40,928 nucleotides of DNA, taken from a virus. Where the stretch lies: positions 1-40,928 of IMG/VR virus record IMGVR_UViG_3300049259_000172; one strand, written 5' to 3'. The notes below the pieces were generated by a model, which was given only the letters and a program-made list of their open reading frames with translations, was not told the DNA's origin and did no database searches. Below, piece after piece: positions 22,017 to 31,400 of this stretch; the stretch's first letter is position 1, and every line of letters begins with the position of its first letter. A program made the position numbers and the translations under genes.

Positions 22017-22856
22017 GTGCACGAACTACCACCGCTGCCTGCCCATGTCGGCGTGCTGACCGACGAGGACGAGACCCGCCTGGCTGAGACGTACTCGCTG
22101 CCCTCGGGTTATGCGCACTGCCCGACCTGCCGTGGTCACAAGGTCTTCCGGTTCTACGACCAGATGTCGGTGCTGCCCGAGCAGCGCAAGATCGTCGAGT
22201 ACGAGTGCCCGTGCTACGACCAGATGGTGCTGCACCGGTACTTCCTCAACCACGGCCTGCGCGAGCTGTACGCGCGCTACTGGTGGGGCGATGCACCCGG
22301 GCTCGACCTGGCCATCCACACCACGGTGCGCGACTACCACGTCAAGATCGATCGCTATCTCGGCGCCGGGCTCGGGCTCTACCTGCACGGCAGCCACGGC
22401 AACGGCAAGACGCTGGTGGCCGCCCTGTTGCTCAAGACCGCACTGCGCCGGGGTGTGGACGGCTACTGGGCGACCCTGACCGACCTGCTCAATCTCTACC
22501 AGGAGACCTGGCGCAATCCGGAGTACCGCCGGTGGTTTGAGCGCCGGGTGGTCAACGCCGAGCTGCTCGTGGTCGACGACATGGGTCGCGAGTTCGACGG
22601 GCGCACCACGGCGGCCAGCTCGGTCGACGCGATCTTCCGCGCCCGGGTGCAGGGTGGGCGGACCACGTTCGTCACCACCAACCTCGACGAGGCCGAGTTC
22701 AACGAGCGGTACACGCGCGGGGTCACCTCGATGGTCGAGGAGAGCTGCCAGCGCCTCTACGTCGGTGGGGGCGATTGGCGGGTGCAGGCCAAGCGGCGCA
22801 ACCTCGCCGAGGTCGACGCCGAGATCACCCGCCCGTTCACCTTCGGCGGCGCCTGA
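22017..22856 (+). CDS. DnaC/DnaI-like AAA+ helicase loader
   Basis: A 279-aa protein from GTG 22017 after GCGAGG. N-terminal zinc-knuckle residues C35-x2-C38 and C64-x-C66, then an AAA+ core with Walker A GSHGNGKT (125-132), Walker B LLVVDDMG (near 182-190) and a sensor-1-type TTFVTTNLDEAEF. This is the DnaC/IstB-type layout. Loaders of this class place the replicative helicase on DNA; its stop overlaps the start of the DnaB-like helicase, which supports that pairing. All ATPase motifs look intact. Confidence 0.88.
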   Translation: MHELPPLPAHVGVLTDEDETRLAETYSLPSGYAHCPTCRGHKVFRFYDQMSVLPEQRKIVEYECPCYDQMVLHRYFLNHGLRELYARYWWGDAPGLDLAIHTTVRDYHVKIDRYLGAGLGLYLHGSHGNGKTLVAALLLKTALRRGVDGYWATLTDLLNLYQETWRNPEYRRWFERRVVNAELLVVDDMGREFDGRTTAASSVDAIFRARVQGGRTTFVTTNLDEAEFNERYTRGVTSMVEESCQRLYVGGGDWRVQAKRRNLAEVDAEITRPFTFGGA

Positions 22857-24184
22857 TGGCCAAGTACAGCGAGACTGTGCTTCTCGCCCACCTGACCAAC
22901 GCCGACTCACTGGACCTCCTTGCCCGGGAAGGCTTTCTGGCCGAAGAGGCCTTGGAGATCATCCCCACCGAGCTGATACGCAGGCTGGTGCGCTGGTGTC
23001 TGGACCGGTTCTTCGAGTCAGGGCGGGTGGTCGCCCCGTCCAAGGAGGCGATCACCGAGAGCTGGTCCGACGATCTGGAAGCCATGGAGCTGAAGGTCAC
23101 CGACGACGTCGAGACCGACACTGTGCAGTGGGCAATCGCTGATCTGCGCAGCTTCTACATGCAACGCATCACCGGCGACTGGACCCAGGAGTTCGCCCGC
23201 GAGGTCTACGGCGCCGAGCCGCAGGACCGGGTCAAGGTCGCATTGTCCAAGCAGCACGAGCTGGTTGCGCTGATCGACAAGGCTCGTTCACGACGCAACG
23301 AGCTGACCGGACTGCAGGGAGTGGACCGCGCGCTGGACAGCCTGCGCGTGCGCGTGGACAGCCCGCTGGAAGTCCGGGGACTGACCTTCGGCCTGCCCCT
23401 GCTCGACGAGCACATCTTCGGCCTCCACGACGCCGAGATCTGTACCTTCGCCGGTGCGTCCGGATCGGGCAAGAGCTGGTTCTCCTGCTACGTCACCAAC
23501 AACGAGTTCCGCCGTGGCCGACGCACCATGCTGGTCACGCTGGAGAACAGCGTCGAGGACACCTGGGACCGGCTGGTCTGCATGGCGGCCGGGGTGGACT
23601 ACGAGGCCTGGCAGCGGGCCGAGGTCACCGACGTCCAGATGGACATGATCCAGGCCTACCGCGAGGCGATGAAACTGTCCGACTGGCAGCCCATCGTCGT
23701 CGCGTTGCCGCCCGAGGAGGCCACACCCACCGGGATCATCCGGCGCGGCCAGCTGGAAGACGTCCAGTCCATCGTGGTCGACCAGGCCGCCTACGTGCAT
23801 CCAGACGCCGGAAGCCGAGCACACAAGCGCAACGAGCAGCTGGCCGAGATCATGCGCACCTTCCAGGAGCGGCTCAAGCACGAGTACCCCGTGCCGCTGC
23901 TGCTGATGAGCCAGATCAACCGTGAGGGTGTGGCCGCCGGACGCAAGACGGGCCGGTACTACAAGGAGAATCTCGCCGAGGGCTCGTGGATGGAGAACGC
24001 CAGCGACTTCGTCTTCGCGCTGATGCAGACCGACTTCATGCGCTCGATGGAGCACGCCCAGATCCAGCAGCTGAAGGGCCGCCGTACGCGCATCAAGCAC
24101 TTCGAGGGCAACTGGCGGCCCTACGTCGGTGACATCCGGCTCAAGCGCGAGGTCTCTCTCGACGGGGAGAGCGAGGGTGAATGA
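22856..24184 (+). CDS. dnaB: DnaB-like replicative helicase
   Basis: A 442-aa protein from ATG 22856, overlapping the loader stop. A helical N-terminal part (about 150 residues) precedes the RecA-fold core: Walker A GASGSGKS (200-207), LVTLENSVEDTW (the TLEMS-type motif), Walker B-like SIVVDQAAYV, and the LLLMSQINREG motif of DnaB. It is the hexameric 5'-3' helicase of the phage replisome, working with the loader upstream and the primase downstream. Divergent from host DnaB but with the core intact. Confidence 0.88.
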   Translation: MAKYSETVLLAHLTNADSLDLLAREGFLAEEALEIIPTELIRRLVRWCLDRFFESGRVVAPSKEAITESWSDDLEAMELKVTDDVETDTVQWAIADLRSFYMQRITGDWTQEFAREVYGAEPQDRVKVALSKQHELVALIDKARSRRNELTGLQGVDRALDSLRVRVDSPLEVRGLTFGLPLLDEHIFGLHDAEICTFAGASGSGKSWFSCYVTNNEFRRGRRTMLVTLENSVEDTWDRLVCMAAGVDYEAWQRAEVTDVQMDMIQAYREAMKLSDWQPIVVALPPEEATPTGIIRRGQLEDVQSIVVDQAAYVHPDAGSRAHKRNEQLAEIMRTFQERLKHEYPVPLLLMSQINREGVAAGRKTGRYYKENLAEGSWMENASDFVFALMQTDFMRSMEHAQIQQLKGRRTRIKHFEGNWRPYVGDIRLKREVSLDGESEGE

Positions 24185-24365
24185 CGCGCCCGAGTGTCTC
24201 GTCTACGGCTGCCACGCCCCACGCAAGCGCGACAACCTCTACTTCCGGCTGCTGTGCAACCTGCACCAGTACCGCTACGACCTGGAGGGCTACGTCGTGC
24301 TCGTACGCGAGGAAGACCCCGTCGACGCCGAACTTCCCGGACCGATGCTGAGGCAGTGGCGATGA
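24177..24365 (+). CDS. Small Cys/His protein between helicase and primase
   Basis: A 62-aa protein from GTG 24177 (in the last codons of the helicase). C7, C12, C28 and H31 (ECLVYGCHAP...LLCNLHQYR) form a zinc-finger-like set. It overlaps the primase start by four bases. Placement between helicase and primase suggests a replisome accessory, but no family is recognised. Confidence 0.55.
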   Translation: MNDAPECLVYGCHAPRKRDNLYFRLLCNLHQYRYDLEGYVVLVREEDPVDAELPGPMLRQWR

Positions 24366-25462
24366 CCCAACCCTTTACGTACAACCTCCTTCCAGACGAG
24401 CAGAAGCGCGACCTGTGCGTGCAGCTGTTGGCCGAGTTCGGCGGCGAGGTGTCCAGCGAGAACGCCAAGGGCGAGCTGCGGCACCGGTGCACCCTGCCGC
24501 TGCCCGGTCACACCGACCGCAACTCGGTGACTGCCTCGATCAACTACAAGAAGCTGACCTTCCACTGCTTCGTGTGCCAGAACGCGGGCGGCTTCCTGTG
24601 GTGGATCGCGGTCAACCGCAAGCAGTCCACCGACGAGGCCAAGAAGTGGATCCAGAACGCCTCGGGCATCTCCGATGTGCTGGAGCTGCCGATGCTGCTC
24701 AAGCTGCTGGAGAACCTCGCCCACGCCAAGAAGGAGGCGCTCACCCCGATCCCGACCTTCACCGACCAGGTGCTCGCCCCATGGTCCTACGAGCGCTGGG
24801 GCATGTTCCATCCCTACCTGACCGACCCGTGGGAACCTGACGGCGCCGGTGGTCGGGAGTGCCCGGAGGAGACCCTGGCCAGAATGAGGGTCGGCTACTG
24901 CGACCACGACGAGGACTGGGAGTACTACCAGCGCATCATCATCCCGCTGTTCTGGCAGGAACGCCTGGTCGGCTGGCAGGCCCGCAAGCTCGACCGTGAC
25001 GACCCGATCCCGGTCAAGTACAAGAACAGCCCGGACTTCCCGCGCGACCGCACGCTCTACGGCTACGACCAGCTGACCAGTTCTCGGATGGTGGTGGTGG
25101 TCGAGAGTCCGGCCTCGGTGCTGCGCCACCAGCACCACCTGCCGATCGTCGCGACCATGGGCGCCTCGATCACCGACCACCAGATCAAGCTCCTGCACGG
25201 CTTCGATCGTGTCGTGTGGTGGCTGGACCCGGACAAGGCAGGCTGGGACGCCTATGAGGGATCCAAGACCACTGACGGCGTCCTGAAGCGCCTGGAGGCC
25301 TATGTCGAGCAGCGCGTGGTGGACGACCCCTTCACCGGCGCCGATCCGGCCGACCACACCGACGACGAGGTCGACGAGCTGGTCGTCGCCGCGATCCCGT
25401 ACGTACTGTGGCGCCGCCCCGAGGAGAGCAAGCTGATCACCTACACGAGAGAGGCGGCCTAG
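24362..25462 (+). CDS. dnaG: DnaG-like primase (CHC2 + TOPRIM)
   Basis: A 366-aa protein from ATG 24362; longer frames upstream are overlap with the previous gene. The N-terminal zinc finger has C43, H50, C69 and C72 in CHC2 order. After a linker, the TOPRIM core shows the conserved Glu in VVVVESPASVL and the Asp pair in WWLDPDKAG (near 285-293). It lacks the C-terminal helicase-binding domain of cellular DnaG, so it is a compact phage primase that probably meets the helicase another way. It makes RNA primers for the DnaE-type polymerase. Confidence 0.87.
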   Translation: MTQPFTYNLLPDEQKRDLCVQLLAEFGGEVSSENAKGELRHRCTLPLPGHTDRNSVTASINYKKLTFHCFVCQNAGGFLWWIAVNRKQSTDEAKKWIQNASGISDVLELPMLLKLLENLAHAKKEALTPIPTFTDQVLAPWSYERWGMFHPYLTDPWEPDGAGGRECPEETLARMRVGYCDHDEDWEYYQRIIIPLFWQERLVGWQARKLDRDDPIPVKYKNSPDFPRDRTLYGYDQLTSSRMVVVVESPASVLRHQHHLPIVATMGASITDHQIKLLHGFDRVVWWLDPDKAGWDAYEGSKTTDGVLKRLEAYVEQRVVDDPFTGADPADHTDDEVDELVVAAIPYVLWRRPEESKLITYTREAA

Positions 25463-25921
25463 TTGAGCAGAGACCGAACGAAGTTCTGGCAGCGATGGGG
25501 GATCAATGAACGATTCATCATCGGCAAGCCCGGCAACTCGATGCTCGAAAGGTGGCGGCTGATCCAGACCCCGCTGTTCGGGCTCTACGTGCACTTCCTG
25601 TTCCGCGAGGACCTCGATCGGGATCCGCACGACCACCCGTGGTCGTTCTGGTCGCTGGTCCTGCGCGGCGGCTACCACGAGGAGCTGACCCCCGACCCGC
25701 GCGTGGGCGACCGCAAGATCATCGGGCGCCGGGCAGGCTCGGTGCACCACTTCCCGTTGCGCTCGGCCCACCGGATCAGTTCGGTGCTGTCCGGCACCGT
25801 CACGCTGGTGCTCGTCGGACGCAGACGGCGCAGCTGGGGCTTCTACACCCCGGAGGGCTGGGTGGACTATCGCAAGTACGACCGTCCATCGCCCTACATC
25901 CCCACGAGAGGACGCGTGTGA
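25463..25921 (+). CDS. Cupin-like protein
   Basis: A 152-aa protein from TTG 25463, immediately after the primase TAG with GAGAGG upstream. The core shows a double-stranded beta-helix with metal-type His residues: HDHPWSFWSLVLRGGY, then SVHHFPLRSAHRI and a Gly-rich strand LVLVGRRRRSWGFYTPEGW. Such small cupins occur in several tailed phages; the substrate is unknown. It is in the replication operon and overlaps the next ATG by one base. Confidence 0.65.
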   Translation: MSRDRTKFWQRWGINERFIIGKPGNSMLERWRLIQTPLFGLYVHFLFREDLDRDPHDHPWSFWSLVLRGGYHEELTPDPRVGDRKIIGRRAGSVHHFPLRSAHRISSVLSGTVTLVLVGRRRRSWGFYTPEGWVDYRKYDRPSPYIPTRGRV

Positions 25922-26070
25922 TGCCGATTCGCAAGTACGGCACCAGTGAGGACAGCAAGGTGCTGTCCACCGACGAGCACGACGAGGAAGGCCAGCGCAA
26001 GCAGGCCTCGACCAAGCCGGTCATGACCGACGAGGATCGGCGTGAGCTGGCGGAGGAGAACGACCGATGA
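25921..26070 (+). CDS. Small charged hypothetical protein
   Basis: A 49-aa, highly charged and likely disordered protein, MPIRKYGTSEDSKVL, rich in Asp/Glu/Lys/Arg. ATG 25921 overlaps the previous stop, and CACGAGAGG (25903-25911) provides the ribosome binding site. It overlaps the next gene by four bases. Function unknown. Confidence 0.45.
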   Translation: MPIRKYGTSEDSKVLSTDEHDEEGQRKQASTKPVMTDEDRRELAEENDR

Positions 26071-26390
26071 GGCACGTCAACCTGATCCTGCGCTCGGTGC
26101 CTGACGACCACGCCGAGGCGCTGATCACCGAGCTGCAGCAGTTCGTCCGCAACCACTTCGGCACGGCCGCCAGCGTGCAGCACGGGGCCGACACGAGCGT
26201 GCTGCTCTACGAGTCCGGCTTCCACCGCGACGCCGCTCGGACGTCCGGGGTGACCAATGCCGACGTGACGGCCCCGGGTGGCGTCGAGGGCCTGGACTCG
26301 CGCGAGCACGCCACCGGGCACGCCGCGTTCGCCACTAACTCTGTCGAGGGGAGCCTGGAGGCCAGCGGCACAGCTGAGCCCGAGTCCTGA
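26067..26390 (+). CDS. Hypothetical protein
   Basis: A 107-aa protein from ATG 26067 (ATGA overlap with the 49-aa gene). A compact N-terminal half (MRHVNLILRSVPDDHAEAL, amphipathic helix ELQQFVRNHF, then a strand DTSVLLYES) is followed by a low-complexity tail rich in Gly, Ala, Ser and Glu. No family recognised. Its stop overlaps the next ATG. Confidence 0.5.
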   Translation: MRHVNLILRSVPDDHAEALITELQQFVRNHFGTAASVQHGADTSVLLYESGFHRDAARTSGVTNADVTAPGGVEGLDSREHATGHAAFATNSVEGSLEASGTAEPES

Positions 26391-28354
26391 TGGGCTACCG
26401 CGTCATCGACGTCTCCCAGTACATCGACAACCTGGGAGACCAAACCCATGGCCTGAAGGCGGCGAAGGTGATCACGCTGCCCGACGGCGACGGCGTGCTG
26501 GATCGGATCATCAAGGCCAGCGCCGGACCGACGGAGTTCTCGACCAGCACCACGTTGGTCTGCGCGAGCGACCAGCCGATCTTCGACGTCAACCGCTACT
26601 ACCGCGACCTCGGGATCGCTTGGCCGTACAAGGACGTCTCGCGCCGGGACCTGCAGCGCGCCTACAACCGTCTCGGCGGGGAGAACGCGCCCAACGCCGC
26701 CAGGTTGGCCTACTGCATGAGCCAGCTGCTCAACCCCGAGTGCCGCAAGCACTATGACGCCATGCCTCTGGGCTCGCTCATGGACGATCGCTACACCCAG
26801 GAGATGACCAAGCGGGCGGTGATCGACTGGGCCGTTCAGCAGACCATGGCGACCGGGATCTTCCACGACCCGCAGGACGTGGTCGACGAGGTGGTAGCCG
26901 CCAGAGAGGCCGCCAAGGCCCAGGAGGAGCGCACCAAGCAGTACGTCGTGCGCTCGAACTGGCCCTACGCCTACTACCTGTGGCGGTCCCGGCGGGCTGA
27001 CGTCGACACGTTGTCGGAGTGGCAGGACATGATCGTGCGTGCCTGCTCGGCCCTGGGCTTGTCTCCCCGGATCAGCCTCGGGTACGTTGGCGCCACTGAC
27101 GCGGCTTGGACCAAATCAGTTCACAACTCAACACTTGTCATCTTCCTCAACGAGCGCATTGATCCGACACCTGATCTTGCACATGAGATCGCCCAGTCAT
27201 TCACTAATCCGCTCACCTACTGGACAGCGACGACACCGACACGAGAGGTACCGACCATGACGACAGCCACCGAGAACACCAAAGCCGCCGTGCCTGACGA
27301 CGATGACGATGACGACTTCCTCCGAGGCGGATCCGACGCCCAGGCCCGGCAAGAGGCCGAGACCGCAGCTCGCAAGGCCGCGCGCGGACAGCAAGAATTC
27401 CTCTCCTCGTTGATGAAGGAGAGCGGCGACACGATCATCATCCGGTGGATCACCGACGAGAACCAGCTCATCGAGGTGAACCAGCACTACGTCCCGACCA
27501 AGGCCGCCCCGGCCGACAAGCCCGCCGAGATGAAGTGGCCAGCCAAGATGTCGGCGGTCTGCCGACACACCCCGCGCCGCTCGGGCAAGCCCTGGTTCGA
27601 CGACTGCTATATCTGCGACCACATGCGCGACAACAAGGGCGAGGAGTACTCGCGCGGGACCCGGATGTGGGGGCTCGCGGTCGTCCGCAAGCGGGTGCTC
27701 GGCACCGAGGAGATGGCCGCCGAGAACAAGATCCGCCCGGAGCAGGTGGGATCACCGATCGGCATGACCGACGACCTGATCGAGGTCGACGAGATCGTCG
27801 ACAAGAAGCTGACCGGCAACAAGGTCTACCGCAAGCACTACGTGGTCGCGAACTTCGGCCTGAAGAACTTCTTCAGCCAGTTCATCCAGTTCGCCCGGCC
27901 CGAGGTCTACGGCACGCTGCTCGACCGGGACTACCTGATCACCCGCGTCGGCAAGGACACCGACACCGAGTACCGGGCCGCACCGCTGGACGTGATCAAC
28001 AAGAAGGACGAGGACGGCGCCATCGTGCCGTTCGACCTGCGCAACCCCAAGTTCGCGGCGCTCTACGAGGACCACGGCATTGACCTGGCCAAGACCGTCA
28101 AGCGGATGATGAGCGACGAGTACTACGGGCGGTTCTTCGACCCGCGCGTGACCGTCTCCTGGAAGACCAAGGGCAGCGACGAGGACACCTCGGCCCCGGC
28201 CACGCAGGCTGCGGCCGACACCGACGCCTCGGGTCCGACCCAGGACAAGCTCAAGGCGATGCGCGAGAAGATCCGGCAGGAGAACCAGGGTTCGACCCCG
28301 GCGCCCAGTGCTCCCGCCGAGGGTGCCCCGACCGGGATGCTCGACCTCTCCTGA
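26390..28354 (+). CDS. J-domain-like protein continuous with ssDNA-binding-like protein
   Basis: A 654-aa open frame from ATG 26390. Residues ~66-125 look like a degenerate J-domain (YYRDLGI...SRRDLQRAYNRL...LLNPECRKHYD), but the HPD tripeptide needed to stimulate Hsp70 is missing. A helical middle region follows, then a shift to AT-rich codons at 27100-27240 and then the protein that could start alone at ATG 27257. With no stop between them it may be a true fusion or two coupled products. Mid-region HEIAQSF resembles an altered HExxH peptidase site; I give it little weight. Confidence 0.5.
   Translation: MGYRVIDVSQYIDNLGDQTHGLKAAKVITLPDGDGVLDRIIKASAGPTEFSTSTTLVCASDQPIFDVNRYYRDLGIAWPYKDVSRRDLQRAYNRLGGENAPNAARLAYCMSQLLNPECRKHYDAMPLGSLMDDRYTQEMTKRAVIDWAVQQTMATGIFHDPQDVVDEVVAAREAAKAQEERTKQYVVRSNWPYAYYLWRSRRADVDTLSEWQDMIVRACSALGLSPRISLGYVGATDAAWTKSVHNSTLVIFLNERIDPTPDLAHEIAQSFTNPLTYWTATTPTREVPTMTTATENTKAAVPDDDDDDDFLRGGSDAQARQEAETAARKAARGQQEFLSSLMKESGDTIIIRWITDENQLIEVNQHYVPTKAAPADKPAEMKWPAKMSAVCRHTPRRSGKPWFDDCYICDHMRDNKGEEYSRGTRMWGLAVVRKRVLGTEEMAAENKIRPEQVGSPIGMTDDLIEVDEIVDKKLTGNKVYRKHYVVANFGLKNFFSQFIQFARPEVYGTLLDRDYLITRVGKDTDTEYRAAPLDVINKKDEDGAIVPFDLRNPKFAALYEDHGIDLAKTVKRMMSDEYYGRFFDPRVTVSWKTKGSDEDTSAPATQAAADTDASGPTQDKLKAMREKIRQENQGSTPAPSAPAEGAPTGMLDLS
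27257..28354 (+). CDS. Putative ssDNA-binding / replication accessory protein (internal start)
   Basis: A 365-aa protein if it begins at ATG 27257, which follows GAGAGG (27243-27248) with 8-nt spacing. An acidic run of Asp (residues ~12-18), a basic-aromatic core (SAVCRHTPRRSGKPWFDDCYICDHM, with a C-x-n-CxxC set) and a Lys-rich then Pro/Ala tail give the layout of gp32/gp2.5-type ssDNA-binding proteins. The tail ends GMLDLS. It lies between the primase operon and DNA polymerase, where such a protein is expected. Family identity is inferred. Confidence 0.5.
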   Translation: MTTATENTKAAVPDDDDDDDFLRGGSDAQARQEAETAARKAARGQQEFLSSLMKESGDTIIIRWITDENQLIEVNQHYVPTKAAPADKPAEMKWPAKMSAVCRHTPRRSGKPWFDDCYICDHMRDNKGEEYSRGTRMWGLAVVRKRVLGTEEMAAENKIRPEQVGSPIGMTDDLIEVDEIVDKKLTGNKVYRKHYVVANFGLKNFFSQFIQFARPEVYGTLLDRDYLITRVGKDTDTEYRAAPLDVINKKDEDGAIVPFDLRNPKFAALYEDHGIDLAKTVKRMMSDEYYGRFFDPRVTVSWKTKGSDEDTSAPATQAAADTDASGPTQDKLKAMREKIRQENQGSTPAPSAPAEGAPTGMLDLS

Positions 28355-28368
28355 CCCATGAACGCCGT

Positions 28369-28406
28369 CCCGGCCTGCACTTGCGAGTCACCTTGAGCAG
28401 GCCGGG
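28369..28406 (+). terminator. Hairpin between ssDNA-binding-like gene and polymerase
   Basis: CCCGGCCTGC (28369-28378) pairs with GCAGGCCGGG (28397-28406), 10 bp, 18-nt loop. It could terminate or attenuate, setting polymerase levels below those of the upstream gene. The polymerase ribosome binding site (AGGGAGAG) lies just beyond it. Confidence 0.5.
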
Positions 28407-28427
28407 GCGGCCCCGGTAGGGAGAGCC

Positions 28428-31400
28428 ATGAACTACACGCTGATCGCCCAGTACGGCGAGCACGGACGCTGGGAAGGCCTGCCGGTCCCCTCGCTGGTCG
28501 AGGACGAGATGGGCGAGCGCTTCATGCTCGTGGCCAACCTGGTGCCCGTCCAGGCCTACAACGACGCCTCGGCCAGCGGCACCTGGGGCTTGCTGCGGGT
28601 GCTGGGTGGACCGATCGCCTACTGCCCGGCCGAGGTCTTCTCCAGCTACCGCCGCGAGAACGCCTTCGCCGCCTCCTACGAGCTGCCCGAGGAGCGCTGG
28701 CGTCCGGTCGACCCCGGCCTCTGGTTCGACATGAATGCCGCCTATGGCGAGCGCCCGGTCAGCACCAACCCGTTCGTGCACCTGCACACGCACAGCGAGT
28801 ACAGCCAGTTCGACGGCCTGTCGACCATGGGCGAGATCATGAAGGCGATCACCGCCGACGGGCAGAAGGCCGTCGCGGTCACCGACCACGGAGTCTGCGC
28901 GGGTCACCCCGACCTGCAGAAGGTCGCCACCGAGCACCAGGTCAAGCCGATCTTCGGTATCGAGACCTACTTCGTCGACGACCGCCACGTCATGGTCGAC
29001 CAGTTCGACTACTGGCACCTGATCGTCTGGGCACTGGACGACGATGGCCTGCGCAACCTGTGGGCACTGTCCACCGAGGGATACCGCGACGGCTTCTACG
29101 GAAAGCCCCGCATCGACTGGGATACCCTCACCCGCCTCAACCACGGCCTCGCCGTGTCGAGCGCTTGCCTGGGCGGGCCGCTGCTGGAGCCCTACCTGGC
29201 CGGGAACGAACAGCGCGCGCTCGCCAACCTCGCTCGGCTGGGCGAGATCTTCGACGACCGCCGCCTGCATCTGGAGATCGGGACCAACCACCTCGACGAG
29301 CAGCTGAAGGGCAACGCCTGGCTCGCCGAGGTCGCGCGCAAGTACGACGTGCCGCTGCTGGCCGCCGTGGACAGCCACTACGCGCTGCCCACCGACCGCG
29401 AGGATCACCACGTCTGGCTGACCATGCAGACCGACAAGACCAAGGCCGAGAAGCTGTTCGCGGGCGATCACAGCTACCACTTGATGGGCGTGGACGAGGT
29501 CCGCCAGGCATTGGGTTACCTCCCGGCCGACGTGGTCGACGAGGCCATCGAGAACACCGGTTTGCTGGCCGACCGGTGCACGGCCGAGATCCGGCCCAAG
29601 CGGTCCCTGCCGGTCTTCTCCAAGCCCACCGAGGAGTACCCGGATCCCGTCCAGCACGACGTCGACCGGATGCTGGACATCGCGATCGCCAACTGGGACA
29701 CCCGGGTCAAGACCACCGAGGACTCCAAGTACCTGCAGCAGTTCGAGTTCGAGGCGCCACTGCTGATCCGCAAGGGCTTCGCGGGCTACTACCTGATGAC
29801 CTCCGACTTCGTCACCTGGGCCAAGGACCGGGGCATCCTCGTCGGGCCGGGTCGGGGGTCGGGCGCGGCCAGCCTGCTCGCCTACCTGATGCGCATCACC
29901 GAGATCGACCCGATTGAGGGCGAGCTGCTGTTCAGCCGGTTCATGACCGAGGGCCGGACCAGCCTGCCCGACTTCGACATCGACTTCCCGACCTCGCGAG
30001 CACCCGAGGTCATCAACTACGTCATCGAGCGCTGGGGAGCCGAACACGTCTGCCTGATCGGCAATACCCAGCGGGCCAAGAACAAGGCCAGCTTCAAGAA
30101 GGTGCAGTCGGCCATCTCCGACCGCTTGCCCGGTGACAGCTTCAGCCTGGTCAACCAGATCAGCAAGATCATCGACGAGGCCGAGGCATCTACAGCCGGG
30201 CTGGGTTTGAGCTGGGAGGAGTTGTTCGCTCAGGTGGGTGATCTGCTGGAGCCCTACCGGCAGAAGATCCCTGACGTGTTCCGGTTGGCCGAGCACTTCC
30301 GGGGCCGCGTGCTGACCTACGGCCGCCATGCCGCCGGAGTGGTGATTGACCCCGACTCCGACCTCTACGCCGAACTGCCGATGCGCAAGGGCGACGAGGG
30401 CGGACCGATGGTCACCCAGTTCGACATGGAGGCCCTGGAGTACCTCGGCAAGATCAAGTGGGACTTCCTGCGGCTGCGCAACCTCGACATCATCCAGGAC
30501 GCTGTGGACCTGATCCGCGAGACCACCGGCGACGTCATCGACTTGTACAGCTGGACTGAGGAATACAAGGACCCCGAGGTCTTCGAGGAGCTGAGCGACG
30601 GCTGGACTCTGGGCTGCTTCCAGATCGAGACCTCCCTGGGTACACGCACGATCAAGACCATGCGGCCGACCTCGATCTCCGAGCTGGCGGACGTGATCAC
30701 CGTGGGTCGACCGGGGCCATTGCGCTCCGGACTGGACAAGCTCTACGTCAAGCGTCGCTCGGGCGAGGAGCCCATCCGTTACCCCGACCCCCGCCTGGAG
30801 GCCGTCCTGGGGCGCACCTACGGCGTGATCCTCTACCAGGAAGACGTCATGGCCACCTGCAAGGTGCTGGCCGGATACGACGACGAAGAGGCCGACTACG
30901 TCCGCAAGATCCTCGGCAAGAAGAAGCCCGAACTGGCTGCCGCCGAAGGACGCAAGTTCATCGACCGCGCCATCGCCCACGACGCCGACCGCATGGCGGT
31001 TACCGAGCTGTGGTCGCAGATGGAGGAGTTCTCCCGCTACGCCTTCAACCGGGCCCACGCCTACAGCTACGCCACGGTGTCCTACTGGTGCGGCTGGCTC
31101 AAGACCCACTACCGCAGCCAGTCACTGACCGCCGCCATGGGACGCGTGGAGAAGGACCGCATCCCGCAGTTCGTCAACGAGGCCAGGCGGCTGGGCTATC
31201 GCATCCTGCCGCCGGACATCAACATCTCCAAGCGCGGGTTCACCGCCGACGGCCTGGTCATCCGGTACGGGCTGGAGAGCCTCAACGGCATCGGGGAAGC
31301 CGCCTCCAACGCCATCCTGGAGTTCCAGCCGTTCGAGTCGTTCCAGGACTTCCTCGACCGCAAGGGGTCCAAGTGCAACATCGGCCACGTGCGCACCCTG

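Noticed and set aside
27190-27215. ImmA-like metallopeptidase site (HEIAQ)
   Set aside because: The second His of HExxH is missing and no other family features are seen.
27039-27260. Alternative frame ending at the ATGA of 27257
   Set aside because: It would give a classic overlap, but its product is low-complexity whereas the frame from 26390 reads as normal protein to this point; no frameshift signal seen.
28251-31109. Long minus-strand frame (952 aa) over the DNA polymerase
   Set aside because: Overlaps intact dnaE motifs on the plus strand; composition is typical of antisense shadows.
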